64,000 nt of DNA, taken from the NCBI GenBank assembly GCA_048013815.1, contig CM106586.1, positions 22,444,001-22,508,000 of the forward strand. The letters are read 5' to 3'. Each line of letters starts with the position of its first letter. The first letter of the stretch is position 1. Under the pieces are notes generated by a model. The model saw only the letters and a program-made list of their open reading frames with translations, did not search any database and had not been told where the DNA came from. Position numbers and translations under genes: made by a program. Below are positions 26,350-35,252 of the stretch, piece after piece. This DNA comes from Setoptus koraiensis. Lineage: Eukaryota > Arthropoda.

Positions 26350-27252
26350 TCACTGCTGAGGCCCCTTGCCTAACAGGTTGGCTTTAATTGTTTCGCCAGG
26401 CTTGACCTCACGAGGTACAACTACCAAGTAGTTGGTTTGCCGTCGTCGTAGACCGGCTGCCCATAGGGTTTCACAGGTGCGGAGAGAAACGGACTCCATA
26501 TATAATACATCGAAGTTATAATCAGGTATGTTTAGTCGTTCCTTGATTATTTTGCCAATGGCTGACGTTTTGGTATTCCTATGGACTGACATCTTGATGT
26601 CCTCTCTTCCTTTGCTGGAAATTTGTATCTCTAGGAGATCAGTACCTGTGGGATGATCGGGCCCCAAGGCTCTGTTGTTGACATTGGTCAGTATTCCGTC
26701 TATTCTGATCGGTTGTTCGACTGGCTCGCATGATGCGGCTACTGCTGGTCCGTCTGGCACCTCTGGAGGTTCTGGTGCGTTTCTTGGTGGACTAGTTGGC
26801 TCCTCTTTGACTTCTACTTTTACCTTCTTTAGGTTCACGTGAATCAATTGGGATACCTCTTGAGGTCGTTGTGTCTCTCTTTTAATAGTGGCTATAACCA
26901 ATTTCCTCTCTAATTCTTCGAGCCGATTCATGATATTGGCTTGCTTATCAAGCTGCTGTTGAGCTACAGCTTGGCCTTCTTGTAGAACGCTGATCTTCTG
27001 CTCATAGGTGCCAAGTTTCTCGGTGCAAGTCATAAGATTAAGCTCTAGAGCTTCTATTTTTTTCTTGCTGTCTTCTATTTCTTGCTTTTGCTTGACAATT
27101 AAATCGTTGAGAAAGTCAAACTTCTTTTTTAGCTGTCCACTCATGTCGACTAAACCATTCCGGACATGTCGGAGTCGGTCTCCGATGACTTCGGTGCAGA
27201 CATGTTGTTCTTCTTCGGTGAATCCGCACAACGGGCATCTAGATGTGTCCAT
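26350..27252 (-). CDS. Retrotransposon accessory ORF: zinc-cluster, coiled-coil, ubiquitin-like
   Basis: A 300-residue frame between pol and the 3' LTR, the place where env sits in some Ty3/gypsy elements. Seen: a Cys/His cluster at residues 6-19 (CPLC...HVC); heptad-like Lys/Glu/Leu-rich helix, residues 38-125, probably a coiled coil; a Pro/acidic linker with VKVEVKEEPTSPP (144-156), two overlapping psi-K-x-E SUMO consensus sites, the second matching the phosphorylation-dependent form psi-K-x-E-x-x-S-P. Residues 206-281 follow the ubiquitin beta-grasp pattern: strand, hairpin, helix with NIPDYN, then an ETLWAAGL turn and strand YLVVVP. There is no signal peptide or membrane segment, so it is not Env. 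Function unknown. Confidence 0.85.
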   Translation of the reverse strand: MDTSRCPLCGFTEEEQHVCTEVIGDRLRHVRNGLVDMSGQLKKKFDFLNDLIVKQKQEIEDSKKKIEALELNLMTCTEKLGTYEQKISVLQEGQAVAQQQLDKQANIMNRLEELERKLVIATIKRETQRPQEVSQLIHVNLKKVKVEVKEEPTSPPRNAPEPPEVPDGPAVAASCEPVEQPIRIDGILTNVNNRALGPDHPTGTDLLEIQISSKGREDIKMSVHRNTKTSAIGKIIKERLNIPDYNFDVLYMESVSLRTCETLWAAGLRRRQTNYLVVVPREVKPGETIKANLLGKGPQQ

Positions 27253-27665
27253 TTTTGAATATTTTAATTATTTGCTAGGTCTTGACCTCTTGTTGTTGTT
27301 AAATATTTGTGTTGGTCAATGGATTGCTGTCTTGGTAATAATCAATTTATATATTAGGTCTTGACCTTGTGTATCTTAGTGTGAAATGAGCGTGGTATGG
27401 TGTGCTCGCGCATTCGAGCATGTGTGACGATAGGGTTGAGCGTGTTGTTGAGCGACACTATGGTAATGTAGTTCAACACGTTGTTTTAGGTAACAGCGCG
27501 TAAATTCAAATCGTGTTATGGCACCGGAAGTTGTGTGAATAGTTTGATTATAAGCGGTGTCATTGCTATTTCTTGATTCATGAATATTTACATAATGTTG
27601 AGATCTTGATCTTTCTAGTTGGAATTTGAGGTTTTGACCTCTATATTCTGTTCGCCCCTACCGAG
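27253..27665 (-). other. Spacer between gag-pol and the accessory ORF
   Basis: 413 bp without a coding frame. The plus strand contains repeated AGGTCTTGACCT-like words at about 27277, 27354 and, more degenerate, 27600-27640. A splice acceptor for a subgenomic RNA could lie here (CAAGACCTAG just before 27252's ATG), but this is speculation. Confidence 0.5.
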
Positions 27666-30600
27666 TCAAGACTCGCCTCGAGTCTGATACTCTTTGAGGT
27701 GGTTGACGTGAACTATGAGTTCTTTCTTTGTTGAATCTTCAACTATTTGATAGTTCAAATCACTAAATTTTTTGACAACTGTATATGGACCACGGTATTT
27801 GATCTTAAATTTTTTCGATTCGCCTGCATGGTAATGCGGTCGATATAACAAAACTTTCTGACCTACAGCAAACGTTTTCTCTCGATGGTTCTCGTTGTGA
27901 CGAGTAATTCTTGTTTGCTGATTCTTCTGGATAAGCTTTTGAGCGAAGCTTCGTAGCTCTTGTCGCTTCTCGTGGTCGTGACCATCTTTTTGAATTGTTT
28001 CTAGCATTAAATCAATTGGTAGTGTTGGCTCTCTGCCAAACACTAGCACATATGGCAGTTGCTTGTGAGATTCATGTATAGTTGTGTTATAGGCGTAGGC
28101 CAGGGCCTCGACATATGAACACCAACTCTTCGGCTTGTCATGAGCAAAGATTGCTAATTGATTGCCTAATGTCTTGTTGTATCTCTCCACCTGTCCGTTA
28201 CCTTGCGGTCTGTAAGGACTGGTAGTTCGGTGTTTGATCCTGTTGGACTCAAAAAATTGTTCCATCACGTCCGAAGTCAAATTCGAACCATTATCGGTGA
28301 TTATAGTGTTCGGAAAACCATACGCGTAGAACACATTGAGTTCTAGAACTCGTTTAATTATGTCACTGGACGCTTCCTTAATTGCCTTGGCAATGACAAA
28401 CTTTGTTAAATAATCGGTTATCGTAATTATGTACTGATTACGTAACGATGATGGTGGCAAAGGTCCAATGAGGTCTAGACCTAATGTTTCAAAGATTTGT
28501 GATGGAATTGGTATCGAACCAAGTAAACCATACGGTTTATCATGTCTACTCTTCCGCTTCTGACAGATATCGCATGTCTTGACATATTTATGCACATCTT
28601 CTTGAAGAGTGTTCCAGAAAAATCTGTCTCTAACTGAATTAAGTGTTCGTTTGCCAAAGTGACCACCCGTTGGTTGGTCGTGCATAATGTTCAGCACATT
28701 ACTGACCATTGACTTTGGGAGCATCAACAAGTAATTAGTTGTGTGAGGTCTGCGACCTCGTCTATACAACTTGCCGTCAATTAATTTAAACTTCTTCATT
28801 AAGCCTTTCGCTTGCTTCGGTTTCAATTGTGGCTGTTGTAGAATCTCAATGATCTTCTTGAGATCTTCTTGCTTGAGTTGTTCTGTTGCTACGTCTTTAA
28901 TTGGCAACAACGGTAATGCTATATCCTCTTGAGGAGTCGTAGTTCGTCTTGATCTGGTGACCACATTCACTGGCCACGTTGGTACGTCGTCGCTGTACGT
29001 CTTGACGTTCTCACTATCCTCTGGATATCTTGATAAACAGTCAGCATCGTTGTGGCTACGACCTGTATTATATTGTATCTTAAATTTATACTCCTGGAGT
29101 AACAAAGCCCACTTAATTAGTCGACCTAACGGGTCTTTGAGGCTCATGAGCCAACACAAAGCATGATGATCTGTTTGAATTGTGAACTCATGACCGAATA
29201 AGTAAGTTCTCCAATGAGTTACGCAATGAACTAAAGCTAAGCATTCTTTATGAGTTGTCGAATAGTTTAGTTCTGCTCCCTGTAACTTTCTGCTGGTGAA
29301 TGCTATTACACCTTTCTTCACAGAGTCCTGACTCTCTTGCAACAAAACACCGCCTAGACCATAGCCTGAGGCATCACATCTGATTGTCAGGTGTCCTTTC
29401 TGGTCGTAATGGACAAGCACCGGCGGATTGGTTAGCTTCCTCTTGAGGACTTCTAATGCAACTTCCGCTTCCGGTGTCCATTGGAATTTTTGTTTCGTTC
29501 TTAGAGTGTCTGTTATTGGCTTTGCGTGACTCGCAAAGTCCTTGATGTAACGCCTAAAGAAATTGCACATCCCCATGAAGCTACGTGCTTCAGTGAGGCT
29601 CTTCGGGCTTCGAAATTGCGTAATCGCAGTTATCTTCGACGGGTCGGGCTTGATACCTTCGGGTGTAACTATGTGGCCCAGATACATGATTGAGTTGAAT
29701 GCCATCTCGCATTTCTTTGCATTCAACCTGATGTTGGCCTCATGAAGGCGCCCAAAAAGTTTCTCTAGAGAACTCAAATGTTGTTCAAACGTCTGCGTGT
29801 AGACTAATACGTCGTCATAGAACACAAAACATTCGTTCTCCATGTTACGAGTTACGTCATTCATTACTCGCATCGCGGTCATCGGGGCTGACACCAAGCC
29901 AAACGGCATAACGTTGAACTCATATTGGCCTAAGTGTACCACGAAAGCTGTCTTTTGGCGATCTTCGTCGCACATCTGGACTTGCCAGTACATGGCTTTC
30001 ACGTCTAGCTTACTAAACCAGTGATTACCTGATAGATTCTCTAGCACTTGTTCCATATTTGGAATCGGATAGGCGTCAGTCTTTGTTATCTTGTTCAATT
30101 TGCGATAATCCACGCAAAATCGAAGGTCTGACGTACCTCTTTTCTTCACTAAGACGACTGGACTAGCCCAAGGGCTCCTTGATGGTCGTATTATTTGTGC
30201 ATCTAACATTTTCTCTACCATGGTCTTAATAACTTCACGTTCCTTCTTGGATACGTAGTAAGGTTTGGTTGCAATCGGTGATGCTTCACCTGTATCTATG
30301 TGGTGACGGATGTGAGGTACTAAACCTATCTCTTCGTCATTGCTGACAAATATTGACTTGTGTTTGTCTATCATATTCTTCAATGCGCTGCGTTGTTTAT
30401 CTTCTAGAAGATTATTTATCACTATATCTTCATGACAACTTGCACTTTCTCGTTGGTCCAGACCACTTATTGAACCGACATTGGTATTCTTGTCGATGTA
30501 GACAGTATTGTTCGACACATTAAATACTTCTATTGTTGATGGTCTGTTCTTTATCACACCTGGAACAAACGAAAGTCCAGACTTATGATGAGGTTCGATG

Positions 30601-32708
30601 ATTAACAATTCATCTTCTATGTTTTGAGGTTTCACTAACATCACCGCTCTATGAGCCGGTGGAATGATTGTATGTTGACACGACTTGAGAACTGGTTCTT
30701 CTTTATCACTGTCGTTCTGTTCTATAAGTGTCACTTGGTTGATCTTGATCACTCCTTTCGGATATTCAATAAACAATTCTTGTTTTGATTTATCTTCCTC
30801 TGGTTCGATGGCGTTGATTGTGTTGAGTTCTTGAACTTCCGTATCACATTGACAACAATTGTCTACCTTCAGAGGTCGACTGTTCTCTATGTATCGACGA
30901 GCATATCGATCGATGTAACGGTCATGATACGTCACGACGTTGTCCGGAAATGACATAACCATACCTGCCTTGTGGGCGTAATCTCTACCCAACAGTACAT
31001 CAGGTGCGTTACGTAAGATGAGGGCCGAAATTGTTATAGTCCGTTGGTCATAGACTATAAACAATTCGCAATATCCAAGTGGCGCTTCTTGATGACCATC
31101 TGCCAATCTGACCAGCGGTCCTTTCCATCGATAGACCGGTGTCCACGTCTTTTCTGCCAAGCTTGCGGGTATTATCGTACAAAAGGCACCTGAATCCAGG
31201 GTTGCCTTGAGTTCCACTCCGTTGACTCTGACATTGAGGACCTGAAATGGGTCTCGCTTTCCACTTGTGGATATGTTTGCAACTTCAACTGATGATAATC
31301 CATCTCTTTCAGTTGATAACAACGACTCGATCTCTGGAGATTCTTCTCTGTAATTGAGGTAAATGCCTGGTTGCTGTTCGGCCGCATTCACCTTCCTTGA
31401 TCTCGCTGGATATTTCGGTGTCGTTGCCTCTGCGGGCTTCTCTACTTTCTCTTGAGAATTCTTCTCTTGTGACCATTTAGGACATGTCCTTACATAATGG
31501 CCTTTCTCTTTACAGTGGTGGCATTCGACGTTCTTCATACGTTCTTGCCTAGCCACTTCATTTTCTTTTTTGGGTGATGGTGGTGACTTTCTCGGTTCGT
31601 AAGGCTTCCTCGTATACCGCGTTGTCTTCTCTGTTCGTTTATTCTTCCATGAAACGTTCAAGAGCTTGACCATTCTTAATAGATTGACTAGCGTTTGAGG
31701 ATCATGCATCTTCACGGTCTCTTGAGACTCACTATCTAACCCTTTTATCACATACGAGATGATAGCTCGTTCGGACATGTTCTTATCTAACATCCGACAC
31801 AGCTCGATCACTCGATCATAATAGCTCAGAGGAGATTCTGTAGGGTCTCGACCCACCATTCTGAGTTTTTCTCTGAGTATGTCTTCTTCGTTGCCGATGA
31901 AGAAGTGTTGTTTGAATTTATCTTCAAATTCTAACCAAGTTCTTGGATTTCTATCACTGAATGTATTGTGATACCATGATCTGGCACTGCCCTCTAATGA
32001 TCCCCTGGCTTGGGCGATCTTGACTGGTTCAGTCCACGAATTAATATCAGCAATATCATTGAATTTAAACAAGAACTCCATGGAGTCATCAGCGTCTCCC
32101 TTGAAGACTGGAGCTCTTCTAGCTTCTATCTTCTGATGTATAACGATCGTTGCCTCTCTCGCTGGTAACGTCGAACTTGTTTCATTGTCGCTTAAATCGA
32201 GCAACAGTGTGTTGTCGGTTGCGTCCTGAGCATGCGTTCGTCGTTCATCCGGAACCGACTTATCAACAGGCGCGCGATTCGAACCGACTTCTTGAGGTCT
32301 CGGGCTCTCGAGCCTCCCTAATAAGAGATTCATCATTCTCTCGTTCGACTCTTGTATCGCCGACAGGATATTCATATTCTGTCTCTCACTAGATTCTTGT
32401 ATCGTTGTCAAGATATCTCGATTTTGGTTCGTCAAGAGCTCCATTGACTTCCAGAAGTCCTCTTTTGATTCACGTTGATATATAGATGTCTGAATCGAAT
32501 GTTGTACCAACAAACTCAATGATTCCTGTAAGGTCGGCGTGACATCACCTGTATTCTCTTCATCCAGTAGACTCATTCGAGACTGCTCAACCTGACCCTC
32601 AGGTATTGTTTCTTGAGTATCTGTACTCTTGGCAGCTTGACTTCTTGTCGTAACTCCTGGTTTCTCTTGAGAATTACCGAGGTTCTTTGTCTGGTCTTGA
32701 CCACTCAT
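27666..32708 (-). CDS. Fused Gag-Pol polyprotein, Ty3/gypsy type
   Basis: A 1,680-residue uninterrupted frame. Gag region first, with a CCHC zinc knuckle (CHHCKEKGHYVRTC, about residue 395); aspartic protease with DSGA (about 500); reverse transcriptase with FYDDVLVY (about 960); RNase H with CDASGYGLGG (about 1108); integrase with an HHCC zinc domain (HDQPTGGHFG to CDICQ, from about 1343); catalytic D, D, E in GLDLIG, ITDNGSN and QVERYNK (about 1411-1505). It makes and integrates the element's cDNA. Gag and Pol share one frame with no frameshift or stop between them. The C-terminus after integrase shows no chromodomain. Confidence 0.97.
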   Translation of the reverse strand: MSGQDQTKNLGNSQEKPGVTTRSQAAKSTDTQETIPEGQVEQSRMSLLDEENTGDVTPTLQESLSLLVQHSIQTSIYQRESKEDFWKSMELLTNQNRDILTTIQESSERQNMNILSAIQESNERMMNLLLGRLESPRPQEVGSNRAPVDKSVPDERRTHAQDATDNTLLLDLSDNETSSTLPAREATIVIHQKIEARRAPVFKGDADDSMEFLFKFNDIADINSWTEPVKIAQARGSLEGSARSWYHNTFSDRNPRTWLEFEDKFKQHFFIGNEEDILREKLRMVGRDPTESPLSYYDRVIELCRMLDKNMSERAIISYVIKGLDSESQETVKMHDPQTLVNLLRMVKLLNVSWKNKRTEKTTRYTRKPYEPRKSPPSPKKENEVARQERMKNVECHHCKEKGHYVRTCPKWSQEKNSQEKVEKPAEATTPKYPARSRKVNAAEQQPGIYLNYREESPEIESLLSTERDGLSSVEVANISTSGKRDPFQVLNVRVNGVELKATLDSGAFCTIIPASLAEKTWTPVYRWKGPLVRLADGHQEAPLGYCELFIVYDQRTITISALILRNAPDVLLGRDYAHKAGMVMSFPDNVVTYHDRYIDRYARRYIENSRPLKVDNCCQCDTEVQELNTINAIEPEEDKSKQELFIEYPKGVIKINQVTLIEQNDSDKEEPVLKSCQHTIIPPAHRAVMLVKPQNIEDELLIIEPHHKSGLSFVPGVIKNRPSTIEVFNVSNNTVYIDKNTNVGSISGLDQRESASCHEDIVINNLLEDKQRSALKNMIDKHKSIFVSNDEEIGLVPHIRHHIDTGEASPIATKPYYVSKKEREVIKTMVEKMLDAQIIRPSRSPWASPVVLVKKRGTSDLRFCVDYRKLNKITKTDAYPIPNMEQVLENLSGNHWFSKLDVKAMYWQVQMCDEDRQKTAFVVHLGQYEFNVMPFGLVSAPMTAMRVMNDVTRNMENECFVFYDDVLVYTQTFEQHLSSLEKLFGRLHEANIRLNAKKCEMAFNSIMYLGHIVTPEGIKPDPSKITAITQFRSPKSLTEARSFMGMCNFFRRYIKDFASHAKPITDTLRTKQKFQWTPEAEVALEVLKRKLTNPPVLVHYDQKGHLTIRCDASGYGLGGVLLQESQDSVKKGVIAFTSRKLQGAELNYSTTHKECLALVHCVTHWRTYLFGHEFTIQTDHHALCWLMSLKDPLGRLIKWALLLQEYKFKIQYNTGRSHNDADCLSRYPEDSENVKTYSDDVPTWPVNVVTRSRRTTTPQEDIALPLLPIKDVATEQLKQEDLKKIIEILQQPQLKPKQAKGLMKKFKLIDGKLYRRGRRPHTTNYLLMLPKSMVSNVLNIMHDQPTGGHFGKRTLNSVRDRFFWNTLQEDVHKYVKTCDICQKRKSRHDKPYGLLGSIPIPSQIFETLGLDLIGPLPPSSLRNQYIITITDYLTKFVIAKAIKEASSDIIKRVLELNVFYAYGFPNTIITDNGSNLTSDVMEQFFESNRIKHRTTSPYRPQGNGQVERYNKTLGNQLAIFAHDKPKSWCSYVEALAYAYNTTIHESHKQLPYVLVFGREPTLPIDLMLETIQKDGHDHEKRQELRSFAQKLIQKNQQTRITRHNENHREKTFAVGQKVLLYRPHYHAGESKKFKIKYRGPYTVVKKFSDLNYQIVEDSTKKELIVHVNHLKEYQTRGES

Positions 32709-32936
32709 ATCTATATTTCTCTATCAACTGAATTCAGGAATTCAAATTATCAATGGCAGTTCTTGAACTCTTGCCTCCTCTACTAACCGAATATCGTTTT
32801 GTTCTGATAGCTTTTGAGCTTTCTCTTAGCTCCTGAGCTCTATCAATTTTCTATAGCTTCTGAGCTTCTTTATACCTAATTAGCTCCTGAGCTTGTCCAC
32901 GAGTTCTTTCTCGGTGAGATAACCTGATCAATAGGC
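32709..32936 (-). other. Retrotransposon untranslated leader with AGCTC repeats
   Basis: The 228-bp leader contains several copies of palindromic AGCTC(C)TGAGCT-like words (about 32800-32900). It could hold packaging or splice signals; none is recognised. Confidence 0.5.
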
Positions 32937-32954
32937 TTCTCGGCGTCTCCACCA
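32937..32954 (-). other. Putative primer-binding site
   Basis: Two bases inside the 5' LTR the element strand reads TGGTGGAGACGCCGAG. It begins with the TGG expected for pairing to a tRNA CCA end. I could not match it to a tRNA by eye. Confidence 0.5.
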
Positions 32955-32956
32955 AT

Positions 32957-33201
32957 TGTAACGATCGTATCGGTCTGGTAGGCTATTCTGGGGGCGTTTA
33001 CTTTTTGATAGGCCACGGCCTCTTTATTATACATATATTTGTACAGTGAGTGAGTACTTGATTATAGTGAGTATTGAGCGAATGAGTGAGTGAACGCGAC
33101 TCATGAGTGAATATCGACTCAGTGACTTGAGTCGGTTTATATAGCCCTCGTGAGGGCGACCCCTAGCGGGTTAGTTTGACGGGGCGGATTCGACCGTCAC
33201 A
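32957..33201 (-). repeat. 5' LTR of the retrotransposon (245 bp)
   Basis: In element orientation the LTR carries a TATATAAA box (33136-33143) and an AATAAA signal (33023-33028). Transcription from about 33110 leftwards is therefore plausible. It also holds several TGAGT/ACTCA words, including the palindrome ACTCATGAGT. Confidence 0.96.
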
Positions 33202-34926
33202 GTGCACGCGGCCAATTGTTTCAATTTCGCTGCCCGTCCGGTGGCCCCTTCAGCGTGCCGAATCGCTTCGAAGCGCTCGCCGATCGGTTCGAGTCGGGCG
33301 GGCAACCATCGGATCGCGGGACGGCCGCAGCAATTTGATGGTTGCCCGCCCGACGCGCCGCCTCAATATAATGGGGGCCCCGTTTTATACGGGCCGTATG
33401 ATGCAATATAATGCAGTGCAGTGCCGGCTAATTGTGTGTCTGTGTGCACCATTTACCGCGCCCGATGCGGCGCCGGCCCGGCCGTATAATTTGCTGGCCG
33501 GCTGGCTGACGAGCGCAATAACATGACGTATTTCATCTTTTTCGCGGCTCCGCCGCTGAAATGTATTAATAAATCTAACTTATGCGGCTTATGCCGGCGC
33601 ACACTGTGCGTCGGGCGCACTCGCGGGCCCCAACGGGGCCCCTCCGAGGCACCCCCAACTGAGCGTGTAATAGAGCCCGGCGAGCAGCACAAATGTTCAT
33701 ATGCGAGTCTATAGTGAGTCTATGGCGAGTTTTTAGTGAGTTTACAGCGAGCGCCGCGAACCTTGTCGCGCTCTCAAGTCGCTTCGCCTCGCTTCTCGAA
33801 CACGACTCACTTTCGAGAGAATATCCGGATAAAAATGTAGCGACAGCGACACAAGGACAACGGGGATTAGGGCACGGGCCGGCGCAAGTTTATCCGCACA
33901 ACATCGTCTTGCGATGCTTGATTGACCAGACGGTGTGTTGGCTGTAAAATGCTCACTGCTCCATTTATTATCCATGTATTATCCGCGCACAGAGATTACC
34001 CGCTCGCCGTGTATCTACAACTGTGATTATTTGTATCGCGGGGCGGCCACTTGATCAGCGACACGCTGGCAGCGTCGCGCCAGCGACGACGACATCACGA
34101 TGCGATTCGAGCGCCCCTCGCGGGGCCCCCGAATGCGACACTTTATATTCTTGGGACGTGTCGGCACGTGAAATTGTCAACAATCCATTGGCCAAACTCA
34201 CGTGAATGGGGCCCCAACGCGCGCACACACACGCGGAATGTCGAATGAGATTTATGTCAAACAAAGATTATCCATCAATACAAATAAACAACCAACAATC
34301 AATGCGCAATGATAGGCTCGCCCCGTTGCCGTCCATGAATATCCGTGCATGCGCTGCATGCAGTCCCCTCGGCGTTGTCGTTATTTCATCTCTTTATATC
34401 CATCTATCATATCGTTATATCATGTGTGTCGCTGGCAAGCTGCTGGCCGGGCTCCACGGGCCCAGCAAATGAGCAGACGAGCGATAACGAAAAGTTAAAC
34501 ATGCCAGCAAAAAAATGACTGGCCGGCGTGGCAAACATCACAATTTACCAGCAAACATCTCAGAGAAAAAGCACTTAAATCCGCGCCGATGCCAACCGCC
34601 AAAATGATTGATTTTTATGTTTATGTTTGTATAGTGTGCTTGTATCGGTCCGCTTGAGGCTCCCACAACGATTCGCTAAGAGTAATTCGAAGCGAGGCGC
34701 TCACCTTTTCTGAGCGCTGTGACACGCTGGATCGTAACAGCGCGCAAACTCACATGCCAGTTCAAATGGGGCCGAGCAGCGATTGGGGGCCCATCTCGAG
34801 GCCAACTATCGCACCACGCGCGCGTTACTGGCATCGGACTCCGCTGATCGGAGGCACACGAAAATTTAGACAGGGCCGTTTGCTCAACGTGCGAAATCTC
34901 GCCGTACAATATCTCGAATCATATAT
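33202..34926. other. Intergenic stretch
   Basis: Begins with the right GTGC duplication (33202-33205). No gene or RNA is recognised. Four GGGGCCCC palindromes occur (33374, 33635, 34122, 34208). Confidence 0.6.
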
Positions 34927-35252
34927 TACATATTTATATATATATATGTAATAGAGACTCCTCACCTCCCGAGTCACCCACGATAGTGGTTGGATTTGCA
35001 CCTCGGGAGGGAGAGGAATCTACAGGCGCTGCCTGTTGTAGCGACAACGACAACAACGACAGATAGATTATAACGAGGACTCTACAGAGTGGCCGTGAAG
35101 TCCTCGTTATAATCTATCTGTTGTTTGTTGTTGCTGTCGCTACAACAGGCAGCGCCTGTATATTCCTCTCCCTCCCGAGGTGCAAATCCAACCACTGTCG
35201 TGGGTGACTCGGGAGGTGAGGAGTCTTTATTACATATCTATATAAATATGTA
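34927..35252. repeat. 326-bp long hairpin (foldback element or hairpin-RNA locus)
   Basis: Left arm 34927-35081 and right arm 35099-35252 are reverse complements over about 154 bp with a 17-bp loop. By eye there are only a few mismatches and small indels (for example CACGATAG against CACGACAG, and within the CAACGACAAC-rich part). The outermost 30 bp are AT-rich. Flanks are ATATAT-like, so a target duplication cannot be judged. It could be a foldback/MITE-like transposon or the source of a hairpin RNA. Confidence 0.93.

Larger units (their letters stand above)
26070..33201 (-). mobile_element. Intact Ty3/gypsy-type LTR retrotransposon
   Basis: A 7,132-bp element on the minus strand. Two 245-bp LTRs (26070-26314 and 32957-33201) begin TGTGACGG and end CGTTACA in element orientation. 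They differ at three positions by eye (about 1.2%) and are flanked by GTGC duplications. Order in element orientation: 5' LTR, primer site, leader, fused gag-pol ORF (32708-27666), spacer, accessory ORF (27252-26350), polypurine tract, 3' LTR. Domain order protease-RT-RNase H-integrase places it in Ty3/gypsy. Both frames are uninterrupted, so the insertion is recent and possibly still mobile. Confidence 0.97.

Noticed and set aside
26350-27252. Accessory ORF as a retroviral-type env gene
   Set aside because: No signal peptide, no membrane segment, no furin-like site; Cys cluster, coiled coil and ubiquitin-like pattern instead.
27666-27900. Chromodomain at the integrase C-terminus
   Set aside because: The tail after integrase (KFKIKYRGPYTVVKKF..NHLKEYQ) is the common Ty3 C-terminal beta-barrel; chromodomain aromatic-cage residues are not visible.
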